In this document: positions 18,433-27,429 of the stretch, in pieces | Position numbering within the stretch: the first letter of the stretch is position 1 | Layout: every line of letters begins with the position of its first letter | Assembly: GCF_030123405.1 (NCBI RefSeq) | Contig: NZ_CP126110.1 | Location: 2,666,001 to 2,730,000 of the forward strand | DNA length: 64,000 bases | Source: Neobacillus sp. WH10 | Lineage (GTDB): Bacteria; Bacillota; Bacilli; Bacillales; Cytobacillaceae | Direction: 5' to 3' | Position numbers and translations under genes: made by a program | The notes under the pieces: generated by a model | The model's database searches: none | What the model was told of the DNA's origin: nothing | What the model saw: only the letters and a program-made list of their open reading frames with translations

Positions 18433-18520
18433 TAATTCATCACTAGAGGTATTCAATGAAGATATATAGACTAAAAAGGCAGTTTAATGGATATAAAAGA
18501 GGAACACAGTTTTACTTTGA
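18433..18520 (+). repeat. Dispersed decayed family, copy B (short)
   Basis: About 88 bases closely matching copies A and C: AATTCATCACTAGAGG, then an ATG giving MKIYRLKRQFNGYKRGTQFY, after which similarity ends. It represents only the first third of the ancestral small gene. Confidence 0.65.
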
Positions 18521-18601
18521 CATTATTCATTTTCCTCCATTAATTCCCTCTAATTTTTCCCTTTCGGTTTCTTTATAATAGGATGGGAGGAGGAGATGTA
18601 A

Positions 18602-19451
18602 ATGAAATTGTTCTATTTTATTCTTGTATTTTTAGGTATTTTGCTCCTTTTCTATAGGGCATACAAAAATACTCATAAAGTTGCTTTAAATAAAGTTAAT
18701 TTATCAAATATAGATTCTAATCAGAAGCAAGGACCTCTTTTTAATATTTTACAAATCTTAGATATGCATTTAGAAAATATTTCTGTTTCTCCTGACCAAC
18801 TTTACAACAAGGTAGGAGACGAGAATATTGATTTAATCGCTTTAACGGGGGACTTTCTTGATAAAAAACGCAGTATCCCTAAGCTAATTCCTTATTTAAA
18901 AGTTTTTAACAGGTTAAATCCGCGCTATGGGATATATGCCGTATTTGGGAATCATGATTATTAATTAAAACAAAAGGACTTTGAACGATTAAGAAATACA
19001 TTAGAATTTCATGGCTGTAAAGCTCTTCAAAATGAAAATGAGACCATTCTTGTCGAAGGAAACCTATTTCATATTATTGGTATTGATGATTTACATTCAA
19101 AAAGAAGCAACCTGCTAACATCATACTCAGGTTTAAAGGATGGATACCATTTAGTTTTAACTCATGACCATAATATCGTTCTCAACATGAAGGATTGGAA
19201 TAGTATCAGGCCATTTCCATGGCGGCCAAATATACTGGCCTAAACCTTATCATCTCGTAAAATTGGGTAGGACAATGATGCAAATGAATATGATTAAAGG
19301 GCTACATTATTATGAGGATATACCTTTTTATATAAGTGAAGGATTAGGATAAACAGCTATTAATATCAGACTAGGAAGTCGTCCAGAAATAACACTCCAC
19401 CAACTTTCTTTAAACAAAAATCAAGATGACGAGATCCAGGCGGTTGTTTAA
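18602..19451 (+). pseudogene. Calcineurin-like metallophosphoesterase, broken
   Basis: The start (GGGAGGAGGAG upstream) opens a protein with an N-terminal membrane helix and a metallophosphoesterase core: QILDMHLENIS, LIALTGDFLD and YAVFGNHDY. The frame stops with TAA right after GNHDY (18961-18963) but continues in frame with LKQKDFERLRNTLEF ... LVLTHDHNIVL. It then shifts to give SGHFHGGQIYWPKPYHLVK ... MIKGLHYYEDIPFYISEGLG, a second TAA, then TAINIRLGSRPEITLHQL. All three metal motifs (GDFLD, GNHD, GHFHGG) survive, but two stops and one shift inactivate the gene. Relatives are YkuE/YaeI-like membrane phosphoesterases. Confidence 0.85.
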
Positions 19452-19482
19452 CGTAAAAGTCTTTACGAGTTAATCAATTTAG

Positions 19483-19519
19483 AAAGGCTGTTGAAACTAC
19501 GATTTCAACAGCCTTTTCA
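19483..19519 (+). terminator. Terminator after the phosphoesterase pseudogene
   Basis: AAAGGCTGTTGAAA pairs with TTTCAACAGCCTTT around a 6-base loop and is followed by T residues. Confidence 0.85.
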
Positions 19520-19914
19520 TATACTTTTCCTTTTATTACTTTGCTGTTGTAACTTTTCTATGCATTGCATTAATAAGCAAATCAGCCTTTTATAATATTG
19601 TAGTCTTCCTCAATCGATTATGAAAATCAGTTAAACAAACAATCCTATTTATTATTTACAATCATAAAAGCGTTAATGACAGTATACTATGGCCAGAAAT
19701 TGATGGCTTCAGTTGTCCGAATTTTAACAGAATTACCATAAAAGGAAAGCAGGGCTTTTTATCAAACCATGCTTCCCTATCAATTTATACTTCAACTTTA
19801 TAGACCTCGCAAATATTATAAAAAAGATGCGAAATTTAAAACAAAATCACGATGTTTGTAAAAATGTTGCGAAGAAATACCTCTTTAGATATGATTGTCT
19901 AAAGGGGTGTTTTT

Positions 19915-20308
19915 ATGTCGAAAAAAACGAGAACATCTAAAATTGATAAGTGGATTAAAGAAGGTCGTGGTTCAGGTATAGGCTCGAATTATATGCCTGA
20001 GTTGAACATTCAAGACGTCTCTTCGTTAGGTCGCTCTACTCGCTTGAGGGGAATAAAAACAGGTAGGTAGCATGAATTCTTATCGGATATAGAACGAAAT
20101 TACTTTTATTTAACTGAATATTCTGATTTTGTTTTCGATATTTGAGAACAATTTCCATTATTGCCGTTGGAAGAAACAATTGTCATTGCAGATGAATTGT
20201 ATTAAATATCCTACAGACCCTAAAACGAATGAGCCAGTTGTGATGACAACGGATTTTTTATTAACAATGGATAAAGGCAAAGGCATATTCGAAGTCGCAC
20301 GGGGTTAA
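19915..20308 (+). pseudogene. TnsA-like transposon endonuclease, degenerate
   Basis: An ATG with AGGGGTG upstream begins SKKTRTSKIDKWIKEGRGSG, followed by RSTRLRGIKTGR, TAG, HEFLSDIERNYFYLTEYSDF, TGA, EQFPLLPLEETIVIADEL. A 2-base loss comes next, then KYPTDPKTNEPVVMTTDFLL and KGIFEVAR. This is the N-terminal catalytic domain of Tn7-family TnsA (E in SDIERNYF, D in TTDFLL). Two stops and a frame change make it dead. No tnsB or tnsC follows. The 460 bases upstream contain no recognisable gene and may hold transposon end sequence. Confidence 0.75.
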
Positions 20309-20373
20309 TGCTTAAATAATAAAACTAGAAAGATTGTGAAGAAATATACTTAACATATTGGCGTGTTCAGACT

Positions 20374-20418
20374 GTAGTCAAACTCGATAAAATCGAGTTT
20401 AACTACTCTTTTTTTATT
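20374..20418 (+). terminator. Strong terminator upstream of the peptide operon
   Basis: A 15-bp stem (GTAGTCAAACTCGAT with ATCGAGTTTAACTAC, one mismatch) has a 3-base loop and is followed by TCTTTTTTTATTT. It separates the tnsA remnant from the transporter operon. Confidence 0.88.
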
Positions 20419-20496
20419 TCGCATGGCGACCTTAGCCATCTTCTAAGCTAACTGCCGGCACTCTCCAAGAAGTATGTCATGTAATTTAGTATTATC

Positions 20497-20543
20497 ATAT
20501 TTCTTTGATATTATATCAAATTGATAAAATATCAAAGAAATAT
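20497..20543. promoter_or_regulatory. Perfect 16-bp inverted repeat upstream of the peptide operon
   Basis: ATATTTCTTTGATATT (20497-20512) is exactly complementary to 20528-20543. The 15-base centre contains a second palindrome (TATCAAATTGATA). A TATAAT-like -10 follows at 20581-20586 without a good -35, and the first gene starts at 20619. There is no T-run, so it looks more like an operator than a terminator. An activator-dependent promoter served by the operon's own response regulator would fit. Confidence 0.6.
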
Positions 20544-20618
20544 TGATAAGATTTTAAAACATTATTCTCTAAATATTCTGTATAATCTAAACAAATTAGA
20601 GTGTGAGGAGGAAAAAAG

Positions 20619-22232
20619 ATGCAGAGAAAAGGAAGTGTAGCACTCGTTTTATTAAGCGTTTTCACACTATTCATATTTGCAGGGTGTTCCGGCATAAAAG
20701 ATGCAGGCTCAGAAAGTGGTGGAAAAGGCAGCGGAGATGGCGGAACGGTCACAATTGGGATTGCACAGGACGCCGTTGCTATTGATCCAGCCTTTTCCTA
20801 CGATTTTGCGACGGGACCAGTAGTTAACTCAATTACAGAAGGACTACTTAAATTTGATGAAAATGGCGGACTTGTTCCTAACCTTGCAAAGGATTGGGAG
20901 AATCCTGATGAGAAGACATATATTTATCATATCCGTGATGATGTAACATTCTCAGACGGAAGCCCGATGACAATGGAAGATGTTATTTTTTCAATGAAAA
21001 GAATCAAAGACCCTGCAACCGCCTCCTATGTAGGCTGGATGTATGAAAATGTAGACAAGATTGAACAAGATGGGGACTGGACAATCAAAGTTACATTATC
21101 AGAGCCAGATGCTTTATGGCAATATGTACCTGCAACTAGTGCTGGGCATGTGATTTCCAAGAAGTACTTTGAGGAACATAAAGAAAACTTCGGTAAGCCA
21201 GAAGGCGGATTATTAGGTACAGGATCCTTTAAGTTCGTAAGCTGGCAAACGGGATCAGAAATTGTACTTGAGAAAAATAAAAATTACTGGAATAAAGAAG
21301 GCGGTCCATATGTGGATAAAGCGGTTTTCAAAGTGATTCCTGAGGGCACAACAAGAATTACCGGCCTGAAAACAGGACAATTAAATATTGCCACAGAGAT
21401 TCCGCTTGATCTAATCGAAAAAATAGAAGAAATGGATAATGTGAGATTAGTTACATCAGATTCATATCTAATAGATGGTATTGAGTTTAATACGCAAAGA
21501 AAACCATTTGATGATCCAAAAGTAAGACAAGCGATGAACTATGCACTTGATAAAGAAAAAATTTTAAAACAGATTGTGAAAGATGCGGGTATCCCTGCTG
21601 AAGGGTCAACTGTACCACCAGTCATGTGGGCATTTTCTAAAGATAAGTGGGAAGCAGCAAAGAAAGAATTGCCTGATTATTCATACGATTTCCGAAAAGC
21701 GAAGAAATTATTGGCAGAATCAAGTGTGCCAGATGGCTTCGAAGCGACCATTTCCACTGATGGAGACAGTCTCCGCATGAATGCTGCCTTGGCGTTGCAA
21801 GCTGCAGTCAAGCCACTTGGCATTGAATTGAAGATTGAAAAGCTGACTGGAGAGGAATTGATGACCCGTACATTCGGTGGTGCCAGAGATTATGATATTG
21901 CTGTGCAAAATTGGGGGTCGGATTTCCCAGATCCTTCCGGAAACTTAAGCCCGTTATTTCACTCAGATAATACGGCTGAAGGCGGTGCCAATTACGCAAA
22001 TTATAAAAATGCAGAAGTTGATAAGCTGCTTGAAGAACAAGAAAAACTGATTGACGATGACAAGCGTGCAGAACTAATGATAAAAGCACAGAAGATTATT
22101 GCGGAAGACTCACCATGGATTACACTGAGCCATCAGAAACAAAAGATGGCCATGACCAATAACGTGGAAGGATACCATATTACCCCGTTATGGTATTGGT
22201 GTGATATTTTGAAAGATATTAAGCTGAAATAA
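20619..22232 (+). CDS. Peptide ABC transporter substrate-binding lipoprotein
   Basis: 537 residues of SBP_bac_5 (OppA/DppA/DppE) type. The signal peptide ends in a lipobox, FIFAGC, with lipidated Cys23. A Ser/Gly-rich linker follows, then a family-5 binding fold: GLLKFDENGGLVPNLAKDWE, FSDGSPMTMEDVIFSMKRI, KPFDDPKVRQAMNYALD and RDYDIAVQNWGSDFPDP. It is tethered outside the membrane and delivers oligopeptides to the two permeases encoded next. The start has AGGAGGAAAA 8 bases upstream. It is the first gene of a nine-gene operon; the gap of 88 bases before the next gene is the widest within the transporter part. Peptide specificity cannot be read from the sequence. Confidence 0.92.
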   Translation: MQRKGSVALVLLSVFTLFIFAGCSGIKDAGSESGGKGSGDGGTVTIGIAQDAVAIDPAFSYDFATGPVVNSITEGLLKFDENGGLVPNLAKDWENPDEKTYIYHIRDDVTFSDGSPMTMEDVIFSMKRIKDPATASYVGWMYENVDKIEQDGDWTIKVTLSEPDALWQYVPATSAGHVISKKYFEEHKENFGKPEGGLLGTGSFKFVSWQTGSEIVLEKNKNYWNKEGGPYVDKAVFKVIPEGTTRITGLKTGQLNIATEIPLDLIEKIEEMDNVRLVTSDSYLIDGIEFNTQRKPFDDPKVRQAMNYALDKEKILKQIVKDAGIPAEGSTVPPVMWAFSKDKWEAAKKELPDYSYDFRKAKKLLAESSVPDGFEATISTDGDSLRMNAALALQAAVKPLGIELKIEKLTGEELMTRTFGGARDYDIAVQNWGSDFPDPSGNLSPLFHSDNTAEGGANYANYKNAEVDKLLEEQEKLIDDDKRAELMIKAQKIIAEDSPWITLSHQKQKMAMTNNVEGYHITPLWYWCDILKDIKLK

Positions 22233-22320
22233 TTACAAATGAGCGAACTTCTCTTTCTTAAATATTCATTTGAGAGAGAGGACGCTCATTGCGAGTTGTT
22301 TCCTTAAAGGAGGTGTAGTC

Positions 22321-23259
22321 TTGTCCAGCTATATTGTAAGAAGACTTCTCATATTAATTCCCATATTATTCATTGTATCTGTTTTTATTTTCTCCATGTC
22401 AAGACTGGTACCTGGGGATCCGGCAATCATCATGGCGGGCGGACACCAAACGTCACCGGAAGTCCTAGATAATATCCGTGAAAAATACCATTTGAATAAG
22501 CCGATTGTTGAACAATATGCAATCTGGTTGAAAAATGTGGCTACAGGAGATTTGGGCGAGAGTTTCAAAATGAAGCAATCTGTTACAAATATGATCGTAG
22601 AGCGTTTGCCGCTCACATTCCAATTAATTGTTATGAGTATGATCATTACCTTGCTCATTGCCATACCGCTCGGAATATTATCAGCTGTCAAGAAAAATAC
22701 TTGGTGGGATCACTTATCCACTTTAGTTGCTTTTGTTGGAGTATCTTCTCCTGTGTTCTTTACCGGTATTTTGATGGTACTGTTATTTTCCTACCATTTG
22801 GATTGGCTGCCTGCTTTCGGAGCTGGGAGCGGATTTAATGAGAATATGATTCATTTACTACTTCCTTCCTTAGCGCTGAGCTTCAATATGATTGCTTTGA
22901 ACTCCAGAATTACAAGAAGCGGTATGATTGAAGTGATGAACACAAACTATATTCAAACAGCTGTGGCGAAAGGTTTGCCTCGAAGAGTCATCATTTTCAA
23001 ACACGCATTGAGAAATGCGCTTGTACCGCTTGTCACTGTGACTGGAATACAAATCGGTGTCCTTATTGTAGGAACAGTGCTTGTTGAATATACATTTGGC
23101 CTGGGAGGATTGGGCAGCCTTATCATTAACGGGGTTCAGACGAGTGATTACCCGGTCGTGCAGGGAACAATGCTCTTTATGGTGGTTGTCTTCCTATTAA
23201 TCAACCTTGCTGTTGATGTTCTTTATGCCGTTATTGATCCCAGAATCCGTTATAAATAG
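22321..23259 (+). CDS. Peptide ABC transporter permease, DppB/OppB type
   Basis: 312 residues from a TTG start at 22321, which has AAGGAGGTG 5 bases upstream. The in-frame 22270 start lacks a ribosome site. The sequence starts SSYIVRRLLILIPILFIVS, the usual first membrane helix with its FxxxRL...PGDPA motif. Six membrane helices follow. The EAA loop (TAVAKGLPRRVIIFKHALRN) contacts the ATPases, and it closes with VDVLYAVIDPRIRY. It forms the channel heterodimer with the next gene, 11 bases downstream. Confidence 0.93.
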   Translation: MSSYIVRRLLILIPILFIVSVFIFSMSRLVPGDPAIIMAGGHQTSPEVLDNIREKYHLNKPIVEQYAIWLKNVATGDLGESFKMKQSVTNMIVERLPLTFQLIVMSMIITLLIAIPLGILSAVKKNTWWDHLSTLVAFVGVSSPVFFTGILMVLLFSYHLDWLPAFGAGSGFNENMIHLLLPSLALSFNMIALNSRITRSGMIEVMNTNYIQTAVAKGLPRRVIIFKHALRNALVPLVTVTGIQIGVLIVGTVLVEYTFGLGGLGSLIINGVQTSDYPVVQGTMLFMVVVFLLINLAVDVLYAVIDPRIRYK

Positions 23260-23270
23260 AAAGGAGGCAT

Positions 23271-24167
23271 ATGATGCTACCACAAAGTCAGCCGACTGCA
23301 CAACTGCCGGCAACTCAAGCAGAGAAAAAAAGAAGTATATGGAAGTCACCGTTTTTTAAAAATAAATTGTCAGTGGTGTCAGGAATAATTATCATTATGA
23401 TTATACTTATTTCGCTGTTTGCCCCGCTGATTTCTCTATATGATCCTGATGTGCAAGATCTGAGTAAATCATTAGAGCCCGCTTCCTCCGCACATTGGTT
23501 TGGCACTGATATGCAGGGAAGGGATATTTTAAGCAGGATCATCTACGGAACGAGAACAACCTTACTCGGAGCGGTGTTTGTCGTATTGCTATCGGTTGTT
23601 GTCGGCGTTCCACTAGGCCTTATCTCCGGCTATTTTGGAGGGAAGATTGATAACCTTATAAACCGTGTCTGGGACGTTCTTCTAGCTTTTCCAACAATCT
23701 TACTCGCATTTATCATCGTTGCCACATTCGGAAGGGGCTTTGAAAATGCTGTAATTGCGCTCGGTATCGTATATGTTCCGATGATTGCCAGGCTTGTTCG
23801 CTCTGTGACACTTGTGGAAAAAGAGCAATCATACATTGATGCCGCTAAAGCTTTAGGGTATTCCCACACCCGTATCATCTTCCGGCACATTTTGCCTAAT
23901 TGCCTATCGCCGATCATTGTCCAAGTTGCAATCGACTTTGCGTATGCCATCATTGATTTGGCGGCATTAAGCTTTCTCGGCCTAGGAGTACAGCCACCGA
24001 CGGCAGACTGGGGATACATGCTGTCAGAAGGGAGAGAATACTTGCTCATTTCTCCAAACACAGCCTTAGCAGCAGGTTTTTCCATTATGATCACAGTGAT
24101 TGCATTTAATTTATTTGGCGACAGTTTGCAAAGCCAGCTTGATCCTAAACAGCGAAAAGCAAGTTAA
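23271..24167 (+). CDS. Peptide ABC transporter permease, DppC/OppC type
   Basis: 298 residues; ATG ATG with AAAGGAGG 3-6 bases upstream. The N-terminal OppC_N segment (WKSPFFKNKLSVVSGIIIIM, then HWFGTDMQGRDILSRIIYGTR) precedes five further membrane helices. The EAA loop reads DAAKALGYSHTRIIFRHILPN. The ending GDSLQSQLDPKQRK is the usual C terminus. It partners with the preceding DppB-type subunit. The neighbouring kinase gene starts 23 bases later, so transport and signalling genes share one transcript. Confidence 0.93.
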   Translation: MMLPQSQPTAQLPATQAEKKRSIWKSPFFKNKLSVVSGIIIIMIILISLFAPLISLYDPDVQDLSKSLEPASSAHWFGTDMQGRDILSRIIYGTRTTLLGAVFVVLLSVVVGVPLGLISGYFGGKIDNLINRVWDVLLAFPTILLAFIIVATFGRGFENAVIALGIVYVPMIARLVRSVTLVEKEQSYIDAAKALGYSHTRIIFRHILPNCLSPIIVQVAIDFAYAIIDLAALSFLGLGVQPPTADWGYMLSEGREYLLISPNTALAAGFSIMITVIAFNLFGDSLQSQLDPKQRKAS

Positions 24168-24190
24168 TCTAATGGATAACCGGAGGATTT

Positions 24191-24970
24191 ATGTTGCTTT
24201 CTCTTAATCTATTCACGGCATTAATCATTTTGAGCATAGTTGGCGGAATGATCAGCCTGACTGCCATTGTCATGATTTTAATAACAGAAAAAGAAGTCGA
24301 TTTTTTGGAAGTCGAGAAAAAAAGAGTCGACCTTGAAGTGCTGCTGAACGAATCCAAACTGCTTCACTTATCTGCTCAAATTCAGCCTCATTTTCTATTT
24401 AACACATTAAATACGATTTCAACATTAATTCGTTTAGGAAAAAATAAAGAGGCCGAGCAGGCTATTTATTCCTTGTCATCGTTGCTTCGCTACCACTTAG
24501 ATAAAAAAAACTCACTTGTTTCTTTAAAAGAAGAGATAAAGTACGCTGAGCAATATTTATCGATTCAACAGCTTCGTTTCGGAAGTAGACTGGAATGGGA
24601 GATCCACGTTCCTGAAGCATTGCTGGGAATGGAAATACCGATGCTTGTCATCCAGCCATTAATTGAAAATGCCTGTATTCATGGAGTAGAGCCTTCTATG
24701 GATGGAGGAAAGATTCTTATATCTGCCACAAGCACTGACGGAGTGCTGCTATTGGAGGTAAGAGATGATGGGGCAGGGGTCAGTGACGCTGTGATCAGTG
24801 AGTTTGAACGATGGAAGACAGACAGCCGGAGTTCGAATAGTGAAACAAATATTGGCCTGAGAAATGTCCATTCTCGTTTAAAAGAACAATTTGGCAAAGA
24901 AAGTGGATTATCAATTAAGAAGAGCAGGAAAGGTACAATCAGCACAATTACGATCACACTTTTTTCGTAA
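24191..24970 (+). CDS. LytS/YesM-type sensor histidine kinase, short
   Basis: 259 residues; start supported by CGGAGGA upstream. There is one N-terminal membrane helix (about 8-32) and a short coiled linker, then a His_kinase domain with the phospho-acceptor in QIQPHFLFNTLNTI (His67) and an HATPase_c domain (VIQPLIENACIHGV, DDGAGV, GLRNVHSRL). There is no extracytoplasmic sensory domain or HAMP, so it may sense through the membrane helix or a partner. The obvious partner is the response regulator 38 bases downstream. Signals could be peptide supply or transporter activity, given the operon; that is inference. Confidence 0.9.
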   Translation: MLLSLNLFTALIILSIVGGMISLTAIVMILITEKEVDFLEVEKKRVDLEVLLNESKLLHLSAQIQPHFLFNTLNTISTLIRLGKNKEAEQAIYSLSSLLRYHLDKKNSLVSLKEEIKYAEQYLSIQQLRFGSRLEWEIHVPEALLGMEIPMLVIQPLIENACIHGVEPSMDGGKILISATSTDGVLLLEVRDDGAGVSDAVISEFERWKTDSRSSNSETNIGLRNVHSRLKEQFGKESGLSIKKSRKGTISTITITLFS

Positions 24971-25008
24971 GGAACTCAAGAAATTAGCATACGTGAAGGA
25001 GGGTCCAT

Positions 25009-26133
25009 ATGAAGGCTCTCATAGTTGACGATGAACCACTGGAGCTTTTAAACATTGAAAGTATTCTTCATTCATTTGACCCTCTGCTTGATGTGTTTTC
25101 AGCTGCGAATGGCTATGAAGCCTACAACATGCTGAAAGACGAGCCGATGGATATTGTTTGTCTGGATATTCGAATGCCCGGATGGAATGGGCTCGAAACA
25201 TTGCAGAGGATTAAGGCGGAATGGCCACATGTGAAGGTGATGCTTATTTCTGCTCACGGAGAATTTCACTACGCGCAAGAGGCGATTGCATTCGGAGCAT
25301 CTGCCTACATTTTAAAGCCGGTAATGCCGGAAGAGCTGATGAGTGCAATTAAAAAATTGCGGCGTGAGATTGAAGCAGATCTTGAAGAACATCAGCTGTT
25401 ACTGCAAGCTGTTGCTGAAAATTGGTCAAGAGGAGAAGAATCAAAAAAGCTGCTCTTTGGTGCACATCTGCACATTCAGCCGAATGTGGTTACTGTGATC
25501 AAATTCAATCGTAACGAACCTTCTGACAAAGCACTGTGGGATGCTGCGGTATGTCAAACTCTGCATAAAACTACGGCTGTTCCCCAGCCAATCAATGGAC
25601 ATTGGATCTATTTGACAGAATGTCTGGAGAGAAGTATTCACACGATGAAAGAAAAGCTTTCTTTTCTAAAACTAGAGCTCGCGGAAAAACATCAAGAAAC
25701 AGAATGGCTGTTTGGTGTAGGTGAAACTGTTGCAAGTTCAGATTTACTGAAGCAATCTTACGATAGTGCTGTACAAGCTGCACTGAACAAGGATGAAGCG
25801 GTCATTCAGCAATGTCTTCATTTCTTATCACAGCAATACGCTAGCCCGATCACTTTAAATCAATTAGCACAAGAGGTCCACCTCAGTGCCTCACATTTAA
25901 GCAGAATATTCAAGAGCCAGCTTGGAATTACGTTTGTTGATGTCTTAACGAAAATCAGAATTAAACAGGCGAAGGAACTGTTGGAGAACAAAGAGCTGTC
26001 CATTCAATTCATATCTGATCGAGTAGGTTTCAGCAGTCCGGATTACTTTTCTTCAACTTTCCGGAAGCTGGAAGGAATTTCCCCAAGCCAATTCCGATTA
26101 CAGAAGGAGCATGGCAAACAACCATGTTCATAA
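25009..26133 (+). CDS. YesN-type response regulator with AraC DNA-binding domain
   Basis: 374 residues; GAAGGAGG upstream of the ATG. The receiver domain (1-120) has the acidic pocket VDDEP (7-8), phospho-acceptor Asp53 in CLDIRMPG and Lys103 in ILKPV. A middle helical section (120-270) is typical of YesN proteins. The C-terminal AraC/XylS double helix-turn-helix (about 272-370) carries TLNQLAQEVHLSASHLSRIF and IQFISDRVGFSSPDYFSSTFRKLEGISPSQFR. It is the likely transcription activator of this peptide operon. The perfect inverted repeat at 20497-20543 is a candidate binding region. Confidence 0.93.
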   Translation: MKALIVDDEPLELLNIESILHSFDPLLDVFSAANGYEAYNMLKDEPMDIVCLDIRMPGWNGLETLQRIKAEWPHVKVMLISAHGEFHYAQEAIAFGASAYILKPVMPEELMSAIKKLRREIEADLEEHQLLLQAVAENWSRGEESKKLLFGAHLHIQPNVVTVIKFNRNEPSDKALWDAAVCQTLHKTTAVPQPINGHWIYLTECLERSIHTMKEKLSFLKLELAEKHQETEWLFGVGETVASSDLLKQSYDSAVQAALNKDEAVIQQCLHFLSQQYASPITLNQLAQEVHLSASHLSRIFKSQLGITFVDVLTKIRIKQAKELLENKELSIQFISDRVGFSSPDYFSSTFRKLEGISPSQFRLQKEHGKQPCS

Positions 26134-27392
26134 CAATACAAATTTTCACTCTTGTTAGTTTGCTGCTGTTGTTACTAGGTGCTCGACAGGTTGAAAAAAA
26201 TAATACCGGTATGGAAGGTACCATTGGTCTGGGAAAAGGGATAGTTATCCTCGTCAGTCAGTGGATTGGGCTGACAACGTTTCTTGTTTCATCGCAAGTG
26301 TCATATGAGCAAGGCGTGAGTGGCCTAGTCAGCTATTGCCTGGCTGGATTGGCAAGCCTGTTCTGTCTATACTTCCTATTGAAAAATAGAGCGATGCCAC
26401 ACACGCCAGATCATATGGGAAGAGGAATAAAACCGTTTTTGCTACTTTATTATCTTGAAAACTTTGTTGTAAGCCTATTGGCTGCAAAGCTTATACTAAA
26501 GCTTTTCTATAATGTAAATATAGTGATCTTAGCCGGTTTGCTGATCGTCTTTTATCAATTTATTCTTTTGGCAAAAAGTAAGAATCTTTACATCCGCTCT
26601 CTCATTATCAGCATGCTGTCATTGATTGCTACTGTCCTTCTACCTACTTTTGTCTACTTAAAAGTGAGTGTGCCGACAATCTATTCCGGTGTTCACTTTT
26701 TGGCGACGGAAATGCTTATTTTAGATGACCCGTCCAGGTGGATTCTGGGAGGAGTATTATTTATTCATTTCACGGCTCATAACCTATTGAATCAAAACAT
26801 GTGGAAAGTATTTACGAATATTAAACAAGCGAAAAGATCGCTTGCCTTTACGATTTCATCTTTCATATGGTTCTTTGTCCCTCTTTCTATGGGAACCTTA
26901 GCGTTTGTGGCCAAAGCATCCGCCGTATGGCCGGCATCCAATGATGAAGTAGGTCTTCAAGTCGTCCGCCAGGTTGACGGGCAGCTCGGAATGGTTCTGT
27001 TAGTTGTGACCTTACTGGTCATTTTGTTCTCTTCCTTGGCCAGTAATCTTGTCGACAAAACCTTTGCCCGAAAAGATATCTTCGTGAAAGCAGGGTTGTT
27101 AGGAATGGCTGCGGTGATTGTAACTATGCTTCCGAAGCTGACGATCCTTGACGTCATGGTATTTACTTCTATTTTTTGGGCTGCGATGATTCCAGCCATG
27201 TATTTGAGGAGAACAGACCTATCGCCCAGTTGGGTCACAGCTTTCATCATTTTGACCAGTGTAGGAGCAGGAATTAACGGAATGATCAACTTTGGCTTGG
27301 AATGGGGAATCTTGTTTGATGCCCTGATATCTGTTTGTCTGTCTTTCTTATGCAGGGGACGTAGCAGTAAAGAGAAAGGGCGATTAGCGTAA
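26124..27392 (+). CDS. Multi-spanning membrane protein, SSS/APC-like, unassigned
   Basis: 422 residues with about 11-12 predicted membrane helices, beginning MFITIQIFTLVSLLLLLLGA. It overlaps the response regulator by 10 bases (ATG inside the upstream 3' end), so it is translationally coupled. The texture (paired helices, TAHNLLNQNMWKVF, a shuffled internal pseudo-repeat, WVTAFIILTSVGAGINGMINFG) resembles sodium:solute symporter-type carriers, but I see no decisive signature. It may be a companion transporter or the sensing partner of the short kinase. It is unusual to find it between the two-component genes and the ATPases. Confidence 0.7.
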   Translation: MFITIQIFTLVSLLLLLLGARQVEKNNTGMEGTIGLGKGIVILVSQWIGLTTFLVSSQVSYEQGVSGLVSYCLAGLASLFCLYFLLKNRAMPHTPDHMGRGIKPFLLLYYLENFVVSLLAAKLILKLFYNVNIVILAGLLIVFYQFILLAKSKNLYIRSLIISMLSLIATVLLPTFVYLKVSVPTIYSGVHFLATEMLILDDPSRWILGGVLFIHFTAHNLLNQNMWKVFTNIKQAKRSLAFTISSFIWFFVPLSMGTLAFVAKASAVWPASNDEVGLQVVRQVDGQLGMVLLVVTLLVILFSSLASNLVDKTFARKDIFVKAGLLGMAAVIVTMLPKLTILDVMVFTSIFWAAMIPAMYLRRTDLSPSWVTAFIILTSVGAGINGMINFGLEWGILFDALISVCLSFLCRGRSSKEKGRLA

Positions 27393-27429
27393 AAGCCTTC
27401 CGCTTTTCTATTAGAGGAGGAATATGTAA

